This document shows positions 9,411 through 18,403 of a DNA stretch of 64,000 nt, piece by piece. Below the pieces are notes generated by a model that ran no database searches, was not told the origin of the DNA, and saw only the letters and a program-made list of their open reading frames with translations. The DNA is from Phycisphaerales bacterium (GTDB lineage: Bacteria > Planctomycetota > Phycisphaerae > Phycisphaerales > SM1A02), in the NCBI GenBank assembly GCA_030748455.1, contig JASMLY010000080.1:1-64000 (forward strand), read 5' to 3'. Positions within the stretch are counted from its first letter, which is position 1; every line of letters begins with the position of its first letter. Position numbers and translations under genes: made by a program.

Positions 9411-10093
9411 TAGCAAGTTGCCTATTGCTTGCTGGGTGTGGAACAACTACACCGCTCGTTGAACAACATGGTGGGATGCGTGATGCATTACGTATGGGAA
9501 ACACGCAAAGCCGCATCTCACTTAGAGAAGTCATCGCCCGACCACATGCTTTTGCAGTCGGTGCACTTACCGATCTAGAAGGTGAGATTACGATTGTCGA
9601 TGGCGAGATTATCGTTGCTAAAACATCTGATGGTAAAACCGCGACCTCATCTCTAGGAGGTCAAAATGAATCTGCAACCTTGTTGACGCTCTCCTACGTC
9701 GACGAATGGGTCAAGGATGTGTTGCCTCCTCATGTGGACTTTGAGAAAGCAATTGAACTCGTTGCTTCTAAAAATGGTATCGATACAAACAAGCCCTTTC
9801 CTTTTTACATCTTAGCGACGACGAAAGCGTTTGAGATGCATGTGATTAACGGGTTTTGCCCCGTTGCTTCACCAGATCTACCTGAAGAAGATCAACCATG
9901 GCGCTTGCATGGAGGAAAGAGCACAATGCGGATTGTCGGTTTTTTTGCAAAGGACCAAGAAGGCACAATGACCCATCATGGCTCCAATGTTCATATCCAT
10001 GGTGTTGACTCTTCAGGATCTACAATGCGCTCAGGACACCTCGATTTTGTCGAAGTTGCGGCAGGTTCGACGATCTTTCTACCCGCTCAATAA
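9386..10093 (+). CDS. Acetolactate-decarboxylase-like lipoprotein
   Basis: Residues after the lipobox (LLAGC) match the layout of alpha-acetolactate decarboxylase (AlsD/BudA): an early [14 protein letters not shown] strand pair like the family's GTFDGLDGE..., and near the C-terminus a HIH...GHLDF metal site resembling its His-x-His...His zinc triad, followed by a [12 protein letters not shown] strand. The family's active-site arginine region (KTRSVP) is not evident, so activity is uncertain. The signal and lipobox point to an extracytoplasmic location. The start is unclear: TTG 9386 has aaaggaag six bases upstream, GTG 9398 is possible, and ATG 9260 would bury 150 bp of the SOD gene. It overlaps the SOD 3' end, so it is probably co-transcribed. 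Confidence 0.65.
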   Translation: MFLHVQFLIASCLLLAGCGTTTPLVEQHGGMRDALRMGNTQSRISLREVIARPHAFAVGALTDLEGEITIVDGEIIVAKTSDGKTATSSLGGQNESATLLTLSYVDEWVKDVLPPHVDFEKAIELVASKNGIDTNKPFPFYILATTKAFEMHVINGFCPVASPDLPEEDQPWRLHGGKSTMRIVGFFAKDQEGTMTHHGSNVHIHGVDSSGSTMRSGHLDFVEVAAGSTIFLPAQ

Positions 10094-10143
10094 CGTCCGA
10101 TTCTGCTTCAAAAAATTTTTTCTTAGACCCACCCAGCGAAGAC

Positions 10144-10159
10144 CCACAAGATCTTGTGG
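10144..10159. repeat. 16-bp perfect palindrome
   Basis: CCACAAGATCTTGTGG is a perfect dyad in the 211-bp gap between the acetolactate-decarboxylase-like gene and the small ORF. A second dyad (ttggtt-cgtt-aaccaa) lies at 10214-10229. Either could be an operator for the gene at 10305; neither is followed by a T run, so a terminator is unlikely. The rest of the gap holds nothing recognisable. Confidence 0.5.
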
Positions 10160-10304
10160 TCTCTCTTGTGGTTGTTCTACTACCACTCGTAGATGGCGTG
10201 ATTTGGATGTGAATTGGTTCGTTAACCAAGTTGTTATCAAGTGTAGAGCAGCATGCAGTGCTTCCGATTTGTGTTCTATCACACCCAAAAGGAAGGAAAC
10301 AAAC

Positions 10305-10505
10305 ATGCTTACAAAGAACCAAGTCATCGACGCAATCTGCCGCCTCAACCCCACTGCTCCGATTGAGTGGCTTTCTAATTTCGACTTGGTTTCCCTTCGC
10401 AGATATTACGAGCATCTTCTCCTTACACTTGAACCTCGGGGAAGCCGCGGTTGGATACGGATGGCGGACACACCAGCTGTAATGACGAGACGTCCTGCGG
10501 CGTAA
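10305..10505 (+). CDS. Small hypothetical protein (66 aa)
   Basis: A strong aaggaaggaa site sits six bases before the ATG, and a structured terminator follows, so this short frame looks genuinely expressed. The product (MLTKNQVIDAICRLNPTAPI...) has a helix-rich N-terminus with a LRRYYEHLL helix and a WIRMADTPAV segment near the end. It has no signal peptide or cysteine cluster. I recognise the general look of small Phycisphaerae proteins with a LRRY..HL core but cannot assign a function. Confidence 0.7.
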   Translation: MLTKNQVIDAICRLNPTAPIEWLSNFDLVSLRRYYEHLLLTLEPRGSRGWIRMADTPAVMTRRPAA

Positions 10506-10529
10506 GTTGTTTTCAATAGAAGCAAGACC

Positions 10530-10612
10530 AGCGGTCTGTTCCCCCCTTTGTCAGAGGTTGCCACACTCCCTACGCTACCTTTCACAGAGTGCGGGACAGA
10601 CTGCTGTTTTTT
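10530..10612 (+). terminator. Structured terminator with long stem after the small ORF
   Basis: Arms agcggtctgttccc (10530-10543) and gggacagactgct (10593-10605) pair with one wobble and one bulge, and TTTTTT follows at 10607-10612. The 49-nt loop holds an inner cactc/gagtg stem. It fits intrinsic termination of the small ORF transcript. Confidence 0.7.
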
Positions 10613-10648
10613 CTGAAACCCCAGTAGGTCTTCGCAAAACGCTGCGGT

Positions 10649-11101
10649 CTACCCCTCAAATCCATGTTTGGCTACCGAGAGTTCAAGAAGCGTTTTGACA
10701 CGAGTAAGCAGTTCAAGTTTATTGACAGGTTTCGTGATGAACTCATCCGTGCCGCACTCCACTGCTCTCTCATAATCACTTACTTCATTCAATGCTGTCA
10801 CCATGATGACAATCACATCTCGCGTAGTTGGCTGTGACTTGATCTTTTGACAGACCTCAAATCCACTCATCCTTGGCATCATCACATCGAGAATAATGAG
10901 GCTCGGAACGCTCTTATCGATTTTTTCGATTGCTTCAACTCCATCGGAAGCTGTTTCAATGGAACAAGGCAATTCTTCAAGGAATGCCTGCATCAATTCG
11001 ACATTTTGAGCGTTATCATCAACTAAGAGAATCGTACAATCAGAGAGATCGACTTCACTTCTCGCTTCATTACAGGTGGTGTCTTGTGTGGAATCTGTCA
11101 C
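10649..11101 (-). CDS. Stand-alone response regulator receiver protein
   Basis: A single CheY-like receiver domain (residues 23-142 of 150). Acidic pocket Asp28-Asp29 (LLVDDN), phospho-acceptor Asp in LIILDVMMPRMSG, Thr in MVTALNE and Lys in ITKPVNK are all present. No output domain follows, so it must act by protein contact, as CheY- or DivK-like proteins do. The polar first 20 residues resemble a disordered tail. No histidine kinase lies in the window. It is divergent from the gene at 11167, sharing a 65-bp promoter gap. Confidence 0.93.
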   Translation of the reverse strand: MTDSTQDTTCNEARSEVDLSDCTILLVDDNAQNVELMQAFLEELPCSIETASDGVEAIEKIDKSVPSLIILDVMMPRMSGFEVCQKIKSQPTTRDVIVIMVTALNEVSDYERAVECGTDEFITKPVNKLELLTRVKTLLELSVAKHGFEG

Positions 11102-11166
11102 TTGTATTGTCCTTTACGCCTATGGTATCATGGGTGATTCTCTATCGCACTCATAAAGGTACCTCT

Positions 11167-11619
11167 ATGCCAAAATATGCCCCTCCATCTAAATGGACAG
11201 ATGAATTTAATACCCCATCTCTAGAAGACTTACGCAAACTTGTGATCAACGATGCTAAAAAGGCATTTGACAAAAGCGTCACTAAAATCACAGCGCTTGG
11301 GGAGATCGAAACTCGCCCAGAGTGGTTTGGCGAAGGTTGGTTTTGGTCTGTCTCTTTCTATCCCGAAGGTGCAGATGCCCCACTTGCAGTCCTCGTACCC
11401 TCACCTGAGGACATTCTCCTTGCAACGCAACTTCCTCTGGCATTCATTGAACAACTCTCAACTCGGCGTTTGAAGCGGTTTGTTCGTGATGGTTTGGAAC
11501 TCGCCATGCCGCCGCATGATACAGATTGGGCATACTGGCTCATCCCAACTCCAAATGCAGTTGAAGACGTGATGCCAGTGCTTAAAAATAAATACAACTA
11601 CTTTCACAAACAGAAGTAG
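11167..11619 (+). CDS. Hypothetical protein (150 aa)
   Basis: The start is the ATG with taaagg nine bases upstream; longer frames would run into the response regulator gene. The product is soluble, rich in Trp and Pro, and has no signal peptide. Recognisable pieces are a WFGEGWFWSVSFYPEGADAP strand segment and a LSTRRLKRFVRDGLELAMPP helix. The length and alpha/beta character suggest a single globular domain. I do not recognise the family. It ends 3 bp from the convergent gene at 11623, with no terminator between them. Confidence 0.7.
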   Translation: MPKYAPPSKWTDEFNTPSLEDLRKLVINDAKKAFDKSVTKITALGEIETRPEWFGEGWFWSVSFYPEGADAPLAVLVPSPEDILLATQLPLAFIEQLSTRRLKRFVRDGLELAMPPHDTDWAYWLIPTPNAVEDVMPVLKNKYNYFHKQK

Positions 11620-11622
11620 GAT

Positions 11623-12324
11623 TTACGGAGCATACCACCGCCCATTTTTATAGAGGTAGTGTCGGACATCCACCTGCATGATGGACGGAAGGTCAAGCGT
11701 ACCGAAAACTTTACGTGGCTGAGCCCCATTCAACACAATTGCCGCAGACCATTGTGATGATCCCCCAAGTAACTGAAGCTCTGCTTTTAGAGTTTGCGTG
11801 CTTGTGAATTCAGAAGCTCGTGCTCTCCCACCGTTGAGGACTATATCTCTGATCGAAGGCTCAAATGAACGAGAAACATATTCGAGAAGACTGTTGACAA
11901 CTGGAGAACGTCCTCCGATATTGATTGCTCCTCCCGTTCGTACATCTTCTAGAATTTCACACGCGGTTAGAATTTCTTGAGGTGTCGCCGAGGGTAATGG
12001 ATCGTTGCCTTGAAGAACTATGTCATGGGGAAGGAGTGTTTCAGAAGAGATTGAAGAACGCAATACGTCTCTTCGTTTCGCGTCGGTTTCGATAGCAATC
12101 AAGGCTAGAATTGCACTCTTCTTTAAATTTGGGTTGACCTGCGCTGACAAGACGTAACATTTGCGAGCAAATTGTACTGCTTCTTTACTCGTTGCATCAT
12201 CGAGCATATCTTCCGCAAGTTCTATGTAGGCTACTCCATCCGTACCATCAAGTTGGAACTCTGTGTGCTCTACGCTAATTGCTGACGTAAGAACAAGTAT
12301 GATAAGTAAGGCATAATGAATCAC
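11623..12324 (-). CDS. Secreted hypothetical protein, last gene of TolQ/ExbD operon
   Basis: The 233-residue product has an N-terminal signal or anchor (MIHYALLIILVLTSAIS) and then a helical region (about 25-110) and a mixed C-terminal part ending in a Tyr/Trp-rich YLYKNGRWYAP. Translation probably starts at GTG 12324, whose first base is the last base of the upstream TAG, so it is coupled to the 919-residue gene. The late position in an eight-gene proton-channel operon suggests a periplasmic accessory factor. No known domain was recognised. Confidence 0.72.
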   Translation of the reverse strand: MIHYALLIILVLTSAISVEHTEFQLDGTDGVAYIELAEDMLDDATSKEAVQFARKCYVLSAQVNPNLKKSAILALIAIETDAKRRDVLRSSISSETLLPHDIVLQGNDPLPSATPQEILTACEILEDVRTGGAINIGGRSPVVNSLLEYVSRSFEPSIRDIVLNGGRARASEFTSTQTLKAELQLLGGSSQWSAAIVLNGAQPRKVFGTLDLPSIMQVDVRHYLYKNGRWYAP

Positions 12325-15083
12325 TAGTGGGTCTCACTTTCAAATTGCGCATTGGCTCGATCAAACATCCTCCTCCATGTTTGCAGGGCAACACGCTCTA
12401 ACGTAACAAGTTGATCGAGGACCGTCGAGGCGTGCGTACTCTCGATATCCTGTTGCTGAGGTCTTTCACCGGACCATTGCTGTTCTAATCGGTGCAAATA
12501 CTTCAAATATTTTCGCTGCTGTTGCACTTGAGTGTTCAAAACATCCTCTTGAAACTGCGATGTAGGGGCAAGGGAATCATCGATCGTACCTACGCGTACA
12601 CTCCAAGCGTGCAACAACAAGTCATACGCATCTGAAACTGTAACTTCATGCGTTGGTCTAACTCTTGAGGGGTCAACAGCAAGGGCTTCACCGATCGCAG
12701 ATACCGCTGCTGCTGAGGAGGCATCATCAAGATCTGCAAGCGCTGAAGATGCAGAGGTCAAGGCATGTTGCACAAACGCTCTTCGCACATGTAGATACCA
12801 GGCTGGATCATGCTTTGGGGGCAAAAGTTCATTCGTAACATTGGCAACAAGTTGATTAATTTGTGCACTCTTCGCTCTTGGGGTGAGTACAGTAACGATT
12901 GTTTGTGCTACCAATGGATCCTGCGTATAGAATTCGCAAATCAATGAAGCAGCTTCATTTCTGATTTCATCGTTTTTGTGAAAGAGCGCTGCTCGTACGA
13001 CAATAGTTGCGTCATTTTTGTGCAGGGATTCGTACTGTTGCGTTCTGATGTAGTCCAACAAATCCATCAATGCATTGATGTCTTTGTTTGTATTGGGAAA
13101 TTGCGAAGAGAGATTCCCACCACTTTGGGATTGGAGCGTTGGCACCTGGGGTTCACTATAGAGCCTCGCTTGATCAAAATTGTCAATGAGCTCCCATGCT
13201 TTACTTGGTCTGCCTAACCAGATCATCGCTGCGATCTCATTCAACTGACGTGCGTACAAAAATTGTTTTGGTTGCTCAATTGTTGGGTCACTGCAATAGG
13301 TTGTAAGTTCACTCCAGACAGAAACTACCGTTGGATCATAGCCCGCTGGCAAAACAAGTGATTTTTTTGCCGCAGGGGTTTGTACCGGTTCAGGCCAAAC
13401 ATTCTCTAATGTAGTGAGAATTGCTAGGCGATCATCCATGTCACTACTCAATTCTACGATATGCTCAGAGAAAAACCACGGAATCGTTTTAGATGAATAC
13501 AAAAGCTGCGTAAATGCCCAAACGTCAACGGAACTGAGTTCCGGATCTCGGTACACGTCGAACAAAAATTCGCTTGCGACATCGGAGCGTTTCCAATCAA
13601 TTTCTACAATGAACCGTCCAATCACTCGTTTCGTTGTGCTTTCACGAGTGAGATCGGTCGTCGTACGTAAAAGTACACGTAACATCTCACATTTCATGGC
13701 GTATGCGTCTTCAAGCTTGTGTTCCCTGCTGATCATTGCAAGCCAAAATTCCCAATACTGTAGTACGTCTTCCTCTAACTCCCCCGCTTTGGCGATTTCA
13801 AATCCTTGTCGTTGTAAGTAGGCCCTTCTCGTATTGACAACATCATGTGCATAAGGGAGGTCTCGCTCAACCCCTCTGATCAGGTCGTCAGTTGTTGGTA
13901 GCAATTTTTGTGAGTCCAAAAGCCGAGACAATTCACCCATCAACCAAATGTTTCTAACAAAATCGTATGGGTTTGACAGTAGGCGTTCTGAGGCATCATA
14001 AAATGGTTGAAGTAATCTAGCTGGTAATTGTTCAATTTGTGGTGAAATTTCAAAAACTGAGATGAGCAACATCCCAACTTCGTTTTGAGCATCGCTGCTA
14101 ACAAATGGCCATGCAAGTGAAAATGTTGTAAGTGCGTCATCCCACACTTGAAGGGTGTCTTGACTGAGTTCCTGATGTAATACAGCAGCACGTTCAATCT
14201 CCTCAACTACATGCTTCAAAATTCTTGGCACTTCTGCAGCGCGTTCCACTACTGTGGTGAGCGTAGGCGAAAATAACTCTACATCGAATGTGGGATACGT
14301 TGTACTGGCTTCTTTGGCTGGGTCGTGAATAGGCGGACTTCCTAGTGCTACATCGCCTTGTATTAAGACAGGTGATTCGGCACGCAACTTCTTTGATCTC
14401 TCAGCTTCCTCATTTGCAAGGGAAAGTACGCGAAGCGATAGTATAATCAAGAGGAATGTGAGGAGTACAAAAAGAACTGACAATTTAACTACTGTCTCAG
14501 GAGTGTGATTCTTTAATTCTGGAACATATTTCTCTGCTGTTTCATCAATAAGATCATCGACGACACTTCTACGTTTGAATGTCAGAGGCAAAGATGCAAG
14601 TGGTTTCGTCTGCAGGGCTTCGTTGCGTTTTGGAAGGGCGAGTGGTCCCTTCCCAGAACGAGATGCTTCAGCTAAAGCAGATAAAATCCGTAACAAACCA
14701 CCGACAGTTAACCCATAGGCTGCTGAAACAGCAACAAGGCGAGCGCGACTTTTTCGGTTCCATCCACCTTCAGAAACGAGCACAGCAATAATTGAACGAT
14801 CAAGGGCGGTAAGTTCATGAATACGCTCAGGCTCATTAGATTGTTTGGACTTCGTAGTACATTCCTGTAGAAGTACGACACCAGCCTCTTTTATCGCTTC
14901 TCTTACGAGGTTCGCTTCAGGGGAATGACGTTTTGGATGTGAAAGTACTTGTGCAATGCGTCTTCTAATAGCGATCTCAAGATCGTCTCGATCGCCATTC
15001 CATTGTGGAATACCTAACAAAGCAGTAGGATCATTCGCTTTGTGTATCCCTAGAATTCGAAATGCTGCAGTTTCGAGGTTCAC
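12324..15083 (-). CDS. Large single-TM protein of TolQ/ExbD operon (919 aa)
   Basis: The GTG start overlaps the upstream stop by 4 bp. Residues 1-80 form a helical region (FRILGIHKANDPTALLGIP...RRRIAQVLSHPKR...A..LVREAIKEA) with a weak J-domain-like pattern but no HPD tripeptide. A winged-helix-like stretch may span about 90-150. One strong transmembrane helix (about residues 206-230, LSVLFVLLTFLLIILSLRVL) divides this cytoplasmic part from roughly 690 mostly helical residues, presumably periplasmic. This topology could connect a cytoplasmic signal to an envelope machine. The family is not recognised beyond planctomycete-style operon neighbours. Confidence 0.78.
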   Translation of the reverse strand: MNLETAAFRILGIHKANDPTALLGIPQWNGDRDDLEIAIRRRIAQVLSHPKRHSPEANLVREAIKEAGVVLLQECTTKSKQSNEPERIHELTALDRSIIAVLVSEGGWNRKSRARLVAVSAAYGLTVGGLLRILSALAEASRSGKGPLALPKRNEALQTKPLASLPLTFKRRSVVDDLIDETAEKYVPELKNHTPETVVKLSVLFVLLTFLLIILSLRVLSLANEEAERSKKLRAESPVLIQGDVALGSPPIHDPAKEASTTYPTFDVELFSPTLTTVVERAAEVPRILKHVVEEIERAAVLHQELSQDTLQVWDDALTTFSLAWPFVSSDAQNEVGMLLISVFEISPQIEQLPARLLQPFYDASERLLSNPYDFVRNIWLMGELSRLLDSQKLLPTTDDLIRGVERDLPYAHDVVNTRRAYLQRQGFEIAKAGELEEDVLQYWEFWLAMISREHKLEDAYAMKCEMLRVLLRTTTDLTRESTTKRVIGRFIVEIDWKRSDVASEFLFDVYRDPELSSVDVWAFTQLLYSSKTIPWFFSEHIVELSSDMDDRLAILTTLENVWPEPVQTPAAKKSLVLPAGYDPTVVSVWSELTTYCSDPTIEQPKQFLYARQLNEIAAMIWLGRPSKAWELIDNFDQARLYSEPQVPTLQSQSGGNLSSQFPNTNKDINALMDLLDYIRTQQYESLHKNDATIVVRAALFHKNDEIRNEAASLICEFYTQDPLVAQTIVTVLTPRAKSAQINQLVANVTNELLPPKHDPAWYLHVRRAFVQHALTSASSALADLDDASSAAAVSAIGEALAVDPSRVRPTHEVTVSDAYDLLLHAWSVRVGTIDDSLAPTSQFQEDVLNTQVQQQRKYLKYLHRLEQQWSGERPQQQDIESTHASTVLDQLVTLERVALQTWRRMFDRANAQFESETH

Positions 15084-17581
15084 TCTTGAAGCTCCAATCC
15101 TAGCGATCGCTCCAAATTTTGAAACTCTATGTCATAGGGAGGAATGCCGTAGTGTGGGTAGAGCATAATATGTTGTTGTAAAAGTTTCTTTGCAAGTGCT
15201 GTATCGTCTCGAGAAATTAAGTTGATAAGGTGGTACCGAGACTCAAACCAATCCAAAGTTCCACGGGGTAGACCATTCGATAATGTTCGCCAATGACTGA
15301 TCGCTTCTTGTGTCAATTCACGACGTTGGGCCACATGTGCTGCGAGATAGAGGAGCTCTTGATTTTTAGGAAACAGATCCAACATTGAAGTTGCTATTGC
15401 ATAGAGTCTCTCTCCTATACGATCGTCATTCGTTGTTTCCCATAGTGTGAGCCCCGTCTCGAGTAGATCTAAAGAAACATGTAAAAGAGCTGGTTGTGCC
15501 AAGGCAGCAGGATCCATTCTCTCGAGATATTGAATCACTAACTCAAAATAGTGCGCTTGTAAAGAATCTCTAATCGCTTGTGTACTGCCTCGTAGTGTAT
15601 TAATCATTGCAACTGCTGCAGAGTCATTCCATGCTGAGTTCGGGGCTTCTTCGAGTAGTTGGTGGCTCGCTACAATTGCTTCTTGCAGGGCATCTTCTAG
15701 GATCAATACTTGAATTTTCCGGTATACCAACTCTTCCTGAACAGATTGTTCTGATACTTCATACCGTTCAAGTAAGAGGAGGACGTCTTTTGCTCTTTGA
15801 GCATTTCCAATGCTAGAGTGCAACGCAACACTCAGAATTCTTCTACCTCTTTTTAAGATTGCTTCTGGTTGTACGTCAAGGTCTTGATCATCCTCGTGGA
15901 GCAGCCGCCCTGCGATCTCGAGATACATCAACCCAGATTCTTTTTTAGAATCTTGAGTTGCACCACGCCAATTTTGATAGAGTAAATCTGCGATGCGACG
16001 TTGCGCGATGGGGTACATCGGGTCGTTGCGGGCAATTGCACGCAACTCATGGATCGTGCCATCGGCATGGTTTTCATCAAATGATCGATGTACGGTAAGC
16101 GTTGCAGTTCGTTCACTCCTAGGGAAGGCAATACTGTATTGTTCAATGGCTAAATCTCGCAACTGAGTTTGTTCTACGCTTCTCTCGTGTATGTGATCGA
16201 GGCAAACGATCGTCATCCAGAGCGCATCTTCGAATCGTGCTCCCTCAGCGCAACGATAAAAAACTTCTGCTGCTTTTTCATATTCGGTTGCTTGATACAA
16301 GGAGTGCGCGAGTAGAAATGTACAATCGGTTTTTGCACGACTGAACGTTGCTGCATCATCAGCTTCAATCGCTTCTTGCAGAAGCGCTGCAATGTCTGAA
16401 AATTGAGCTTGAACTTCGGAATCAGTTGAGGGCGTTGTTTGGGGCCACAATTCCCTTGCTTTTCGAAACGCATGATCCGCAGCGACATACTTGCCCACAA
16501 AATTGGTTTGCTCCAATACACGTTGCCCGTATTGTTCATACAACCTGCTTACCATTGAGAGTTGACCAATTTGGATAAGCGCTTCAATAGTTCTAGAAGA
16601 GACGAGATCTGCCTGCACGTCATTTGTCTCTTCGAGAGCTCTTGTCGCGATGAGTAGCAACCAGTAATCTCGTAGACCACCTTGTGCAGTATCTATTTCA
16701 AGTAGTTCTAAAAGAGCACCCCACTGTTTACGATCTACCAAAACATGTAGTTTCCAGAGCGGGATTTGTCTCCTGACGTCTGCCCAGACCGTGTCCTGTT
16801 CAAGAAGTTCGAACCAAGGGTCTGGACCCGCTGGATCTTGTTGTACTACTTTACAAAGAGCGATCCCTAACATGGCTCTCGCCCCAAATTCCGTAGATGC
16901 CAAATCTGTTGCAACTTCTTGAAGGCTCGCAGCATTTGCTTGTAGCAGTTCCGCGAAGAGGAGAGAAGCCTTTGCAGCATGTTCCGCATCTTTGTCATGT
17001 CTTGCAAGGTAGTAACTCGACCACGCCAAGAGTGAGGTACAAAGCCCTGCATTTTGTACTCGATGTTGACTGCCCCCCCCGCGTGAAGTTCGCACGAGTT
17101 CCATAAGTGGTGGCCGTATGCTTGATAAGGAAGCATGAACCTCGCGCATTTGAGCGACAGCCTGCGTGTGCTCCTGAGTAGAAACAATTCGAAACCGATA
17201 CTGTTCAATGACCTGCTCAGAAGCAAGATACGTAGCCCTCAATAACTGCAGACGCAAATTTGTTGTGCCAACTTCTGGGGCCCTTTCAATGAGGGATTTC
17301 GCGTTCTGTAGGATTCTGTTACGTGTGTTCGCATCGGCCTTAGCTAACAGAGCAACGTATAAATCTGCAATGTTCTGTGCAGCTTCAGTTTGTTCTTGTA
17401 CCGTGCCTACTCCAAGTGTATGTTCGAGGTGCAGCGCGAGCAGTTCATACGCTTCCACCTTCCTGAGCCACGACTCAATTTGATCTCCCTGCAAATTCGT
17501 CGTACACCATCCTACGACTCCAAGCAGGATCCCAATACACAGGGAATATCGATGTACACCATGTTTACTGCACAGGAACAT
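15080..17581 (-). CDS. TPR-like envelope protein of TolQ/ExbD operon (833 aa)
   Basis: Start chosen at the ATG with gagaagg six bases upstream; it overlaps the preceding exbD stop by 17 bp. A signal anchor at residues 12-32 (YSLCIGILLGVVGWC) is followed by about 800 residues of helical hairpins with TPR/SEL1-like spacing (A..LY..A......A). It looks like a periplasmic scaffold or outer-membrane-linked protein. No enzyme motif was seen. Position straight after two ExbD genes suggests it receives or transmits the force generated by the proton channel, as TonB, TolA or Pal partners do elsewhere; this is inference. Confidence 0.8.
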   Translation of the reverse strand: MFLCSKHGVHRYSLCIGILLGVVGWCTTNLQGDQIESWLRKVEAYELLALHLEHTLGVGTVQEQTEAAQNIADLYVALLAKADANTRNRILQNAKSLIERAPEVGTTNLRLQLLRATYLASEQVIEQYRFRIVSTQEHTQAVAQMREVHASLSSIRPPLMELVRTSRGGGSQHRVQNAGLCTSLLAWSSYYLARHDKDAEHAAKASLLFAELLQANAASLQEVATDLASTEFGARAMLGIALCKVVQQDPAGPDPWFELLEQDTVWADVRRQIPLWKLHVLVDRKQWGALLELLEIDTAQGGLRDYWLLLIATRALEETNDVQADLVSSRTIEALIQIGQLSMVSRLYEQYGQRVLEQTNFVGKYVAADHAFRKARELWPQTTPSTDSEVQAQFSDIAALLQEAIEADDAATFSRAKTDCTFLLAHSLYQATEYEKAAEVFYRCAEGARFEDALWMTIVCLDHIHERSVEQTQLRDLAIEQYSIAFPRSERTATLTVHRSFDENHADGTIHELRAIARNDPMYPIAQRRIADLLYQNWRGATQDSKKESGLMYLEIAGRLLHEDDQDLDVQPEAILKRGRRILSVALHSSIGNAQRAKDVLLLLERYEVSEQSVQEELVYRKIQVLILEDALQEAIVASHQLLEEAPNSAWNDSAAVAMINTLRGSTQAIRDSLQAHYFELVIQYLERMDPAALAQPALLHVSLDLLETGLTLWETTNDDRIGERLYAIATSMLDLFPKNQELLYLAAHVAQRRELTQEAISHWRTLSNGLPRGTLDWFESRYHLINLISRDDTALAKKLLQQHIMLYPHYGIPPYDIEFQNLERSLGLELQE

Positions 17582-17984
17582 ACGTGACCTTCTCAAAATC
17601 TGCATCTTTAGCAACTTGAATTGGAACAACAGCAAAGCCAACTGGTACATTGTTATGTACTCGAACGATCAAACCAGGATCTCTTGGGAGTAGCGATATG
17701 ATGCGGGACAATTCTGCTTTTGTCGTGTAGATCTGATCTGCGATGACATACTCAGGTGTTCCATCTTTCATCTGTACTTGGATAATTTGCGGCTCTAATG
17801 GTTCCTCATTGATTGAAGAACCTTCTTCTACTTTAAGAGCAGCAGTTAATTTCTCTTCAGGTGGAGTTAGAATAGTACTAACGATAAAATATACAAGGAG
17901 GAGAAACGTCACATCGATCATGCTTGAGAGATTTACAGCAACTCTGTTCAGTTTATGGCGTCTGCTTGTTGCGAATCGCATCAA
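17565..17984 (-). CDS. ExbD/TolR-type biopolymer transport protein (first of two)
   Basis: The 139-residue protein has a basic N-terminus, one transmembrane helix (about residues 17-40) carrying the family's essential aspartate (SSMIDVTFLLLVYF), and a periplasmic domain with the IQVAKDADFEKV segment typical of ExbD. In the known family this Asp carries protons through a TolQ/ExbB-ExbD complex. It overlaps the other exbD by 4 bp. Having two different ExbD subunits for one ExbB is common in Planctomycetota and suggests a heterodimer plug. Confidence 0.93.
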   Translation of the reverse strand: MMRFATSRRHKLNRVAVNLSSMIDVTFLLLVYFIVSTILTPPEEKLTAALKVEEGSSINEEPLEPQIIQVQMKDGTPEYVIADQIYTTKAELSRIISLLPRDPGLIVRVHNNVPVGFAVVPIQVAKDADFEKVTYVPVQ

Positions 17985-18403
17985 GGTACCTCCGTTGCAA
18001 TACGTGTAGCAGAAAGCCCGTGTTTATTCAGAATCTTTAGCACACCGTTCAACGCCGTTGTCGATGCGTTTCTATCCGCTCGGATGAGCAACGATTGCCA
18101 AGGTGGTGACCCAGTAGCAATAGCCTGTGTAATGGTTTCTTCTAGTTTCGTGAGTGAAACAGGCGGCTCGTTTGTGTCAAGAATAATGGCATCATCTTCT
18201 CTAATATTAATGACAAGACCTCGTTGCTGCTGTTCTTCTGTACCGTCTCCCAATTCCTTTGGTAAGTTCAAGTCTAATCTTGATTGTTGTGCAAACTGCG
18301 CAGCAACCATGAAGAATATGATCAATAAAAAAACAATATCTATCATTGGAGTAAGTTCAATGAGACCCGCAGTTTCTTCGGATGATCGTTTATTCAATTT
18401 CAT
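17981..18403 (-). CDS. ExbD/TolR-type biopolymer transport protein (second)
   Basis: A 140-residue ExbD homologue with one transmembrane helix bearing the proton-binding aspartate (ELTPMIDIVFLLIIFFMVAAQF) and a periplasmic domain whose end (SLLIRADRNASTTALNGVLKIL) resembles the family's IRAD..... motif. Overlaps the exbB stop by 4 bp and the next exbD start by 4 bp, so production is coupled. The sequence differs enough from its sister to imply a distinct role. Confidence 0.93.
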   Translation of the reverse strand: MKLNKRSSEETAGLIELTPMIDIVFLLIIFFMVAAQFAQQSRLDLNLPKELGDGTEEQQQRGLVINIREDDAIILDTNEPPVSLTKLEETITQAIATGSPPWQSLLIRADRNASTTALNGVLKILNKHGLSATRIATEVP

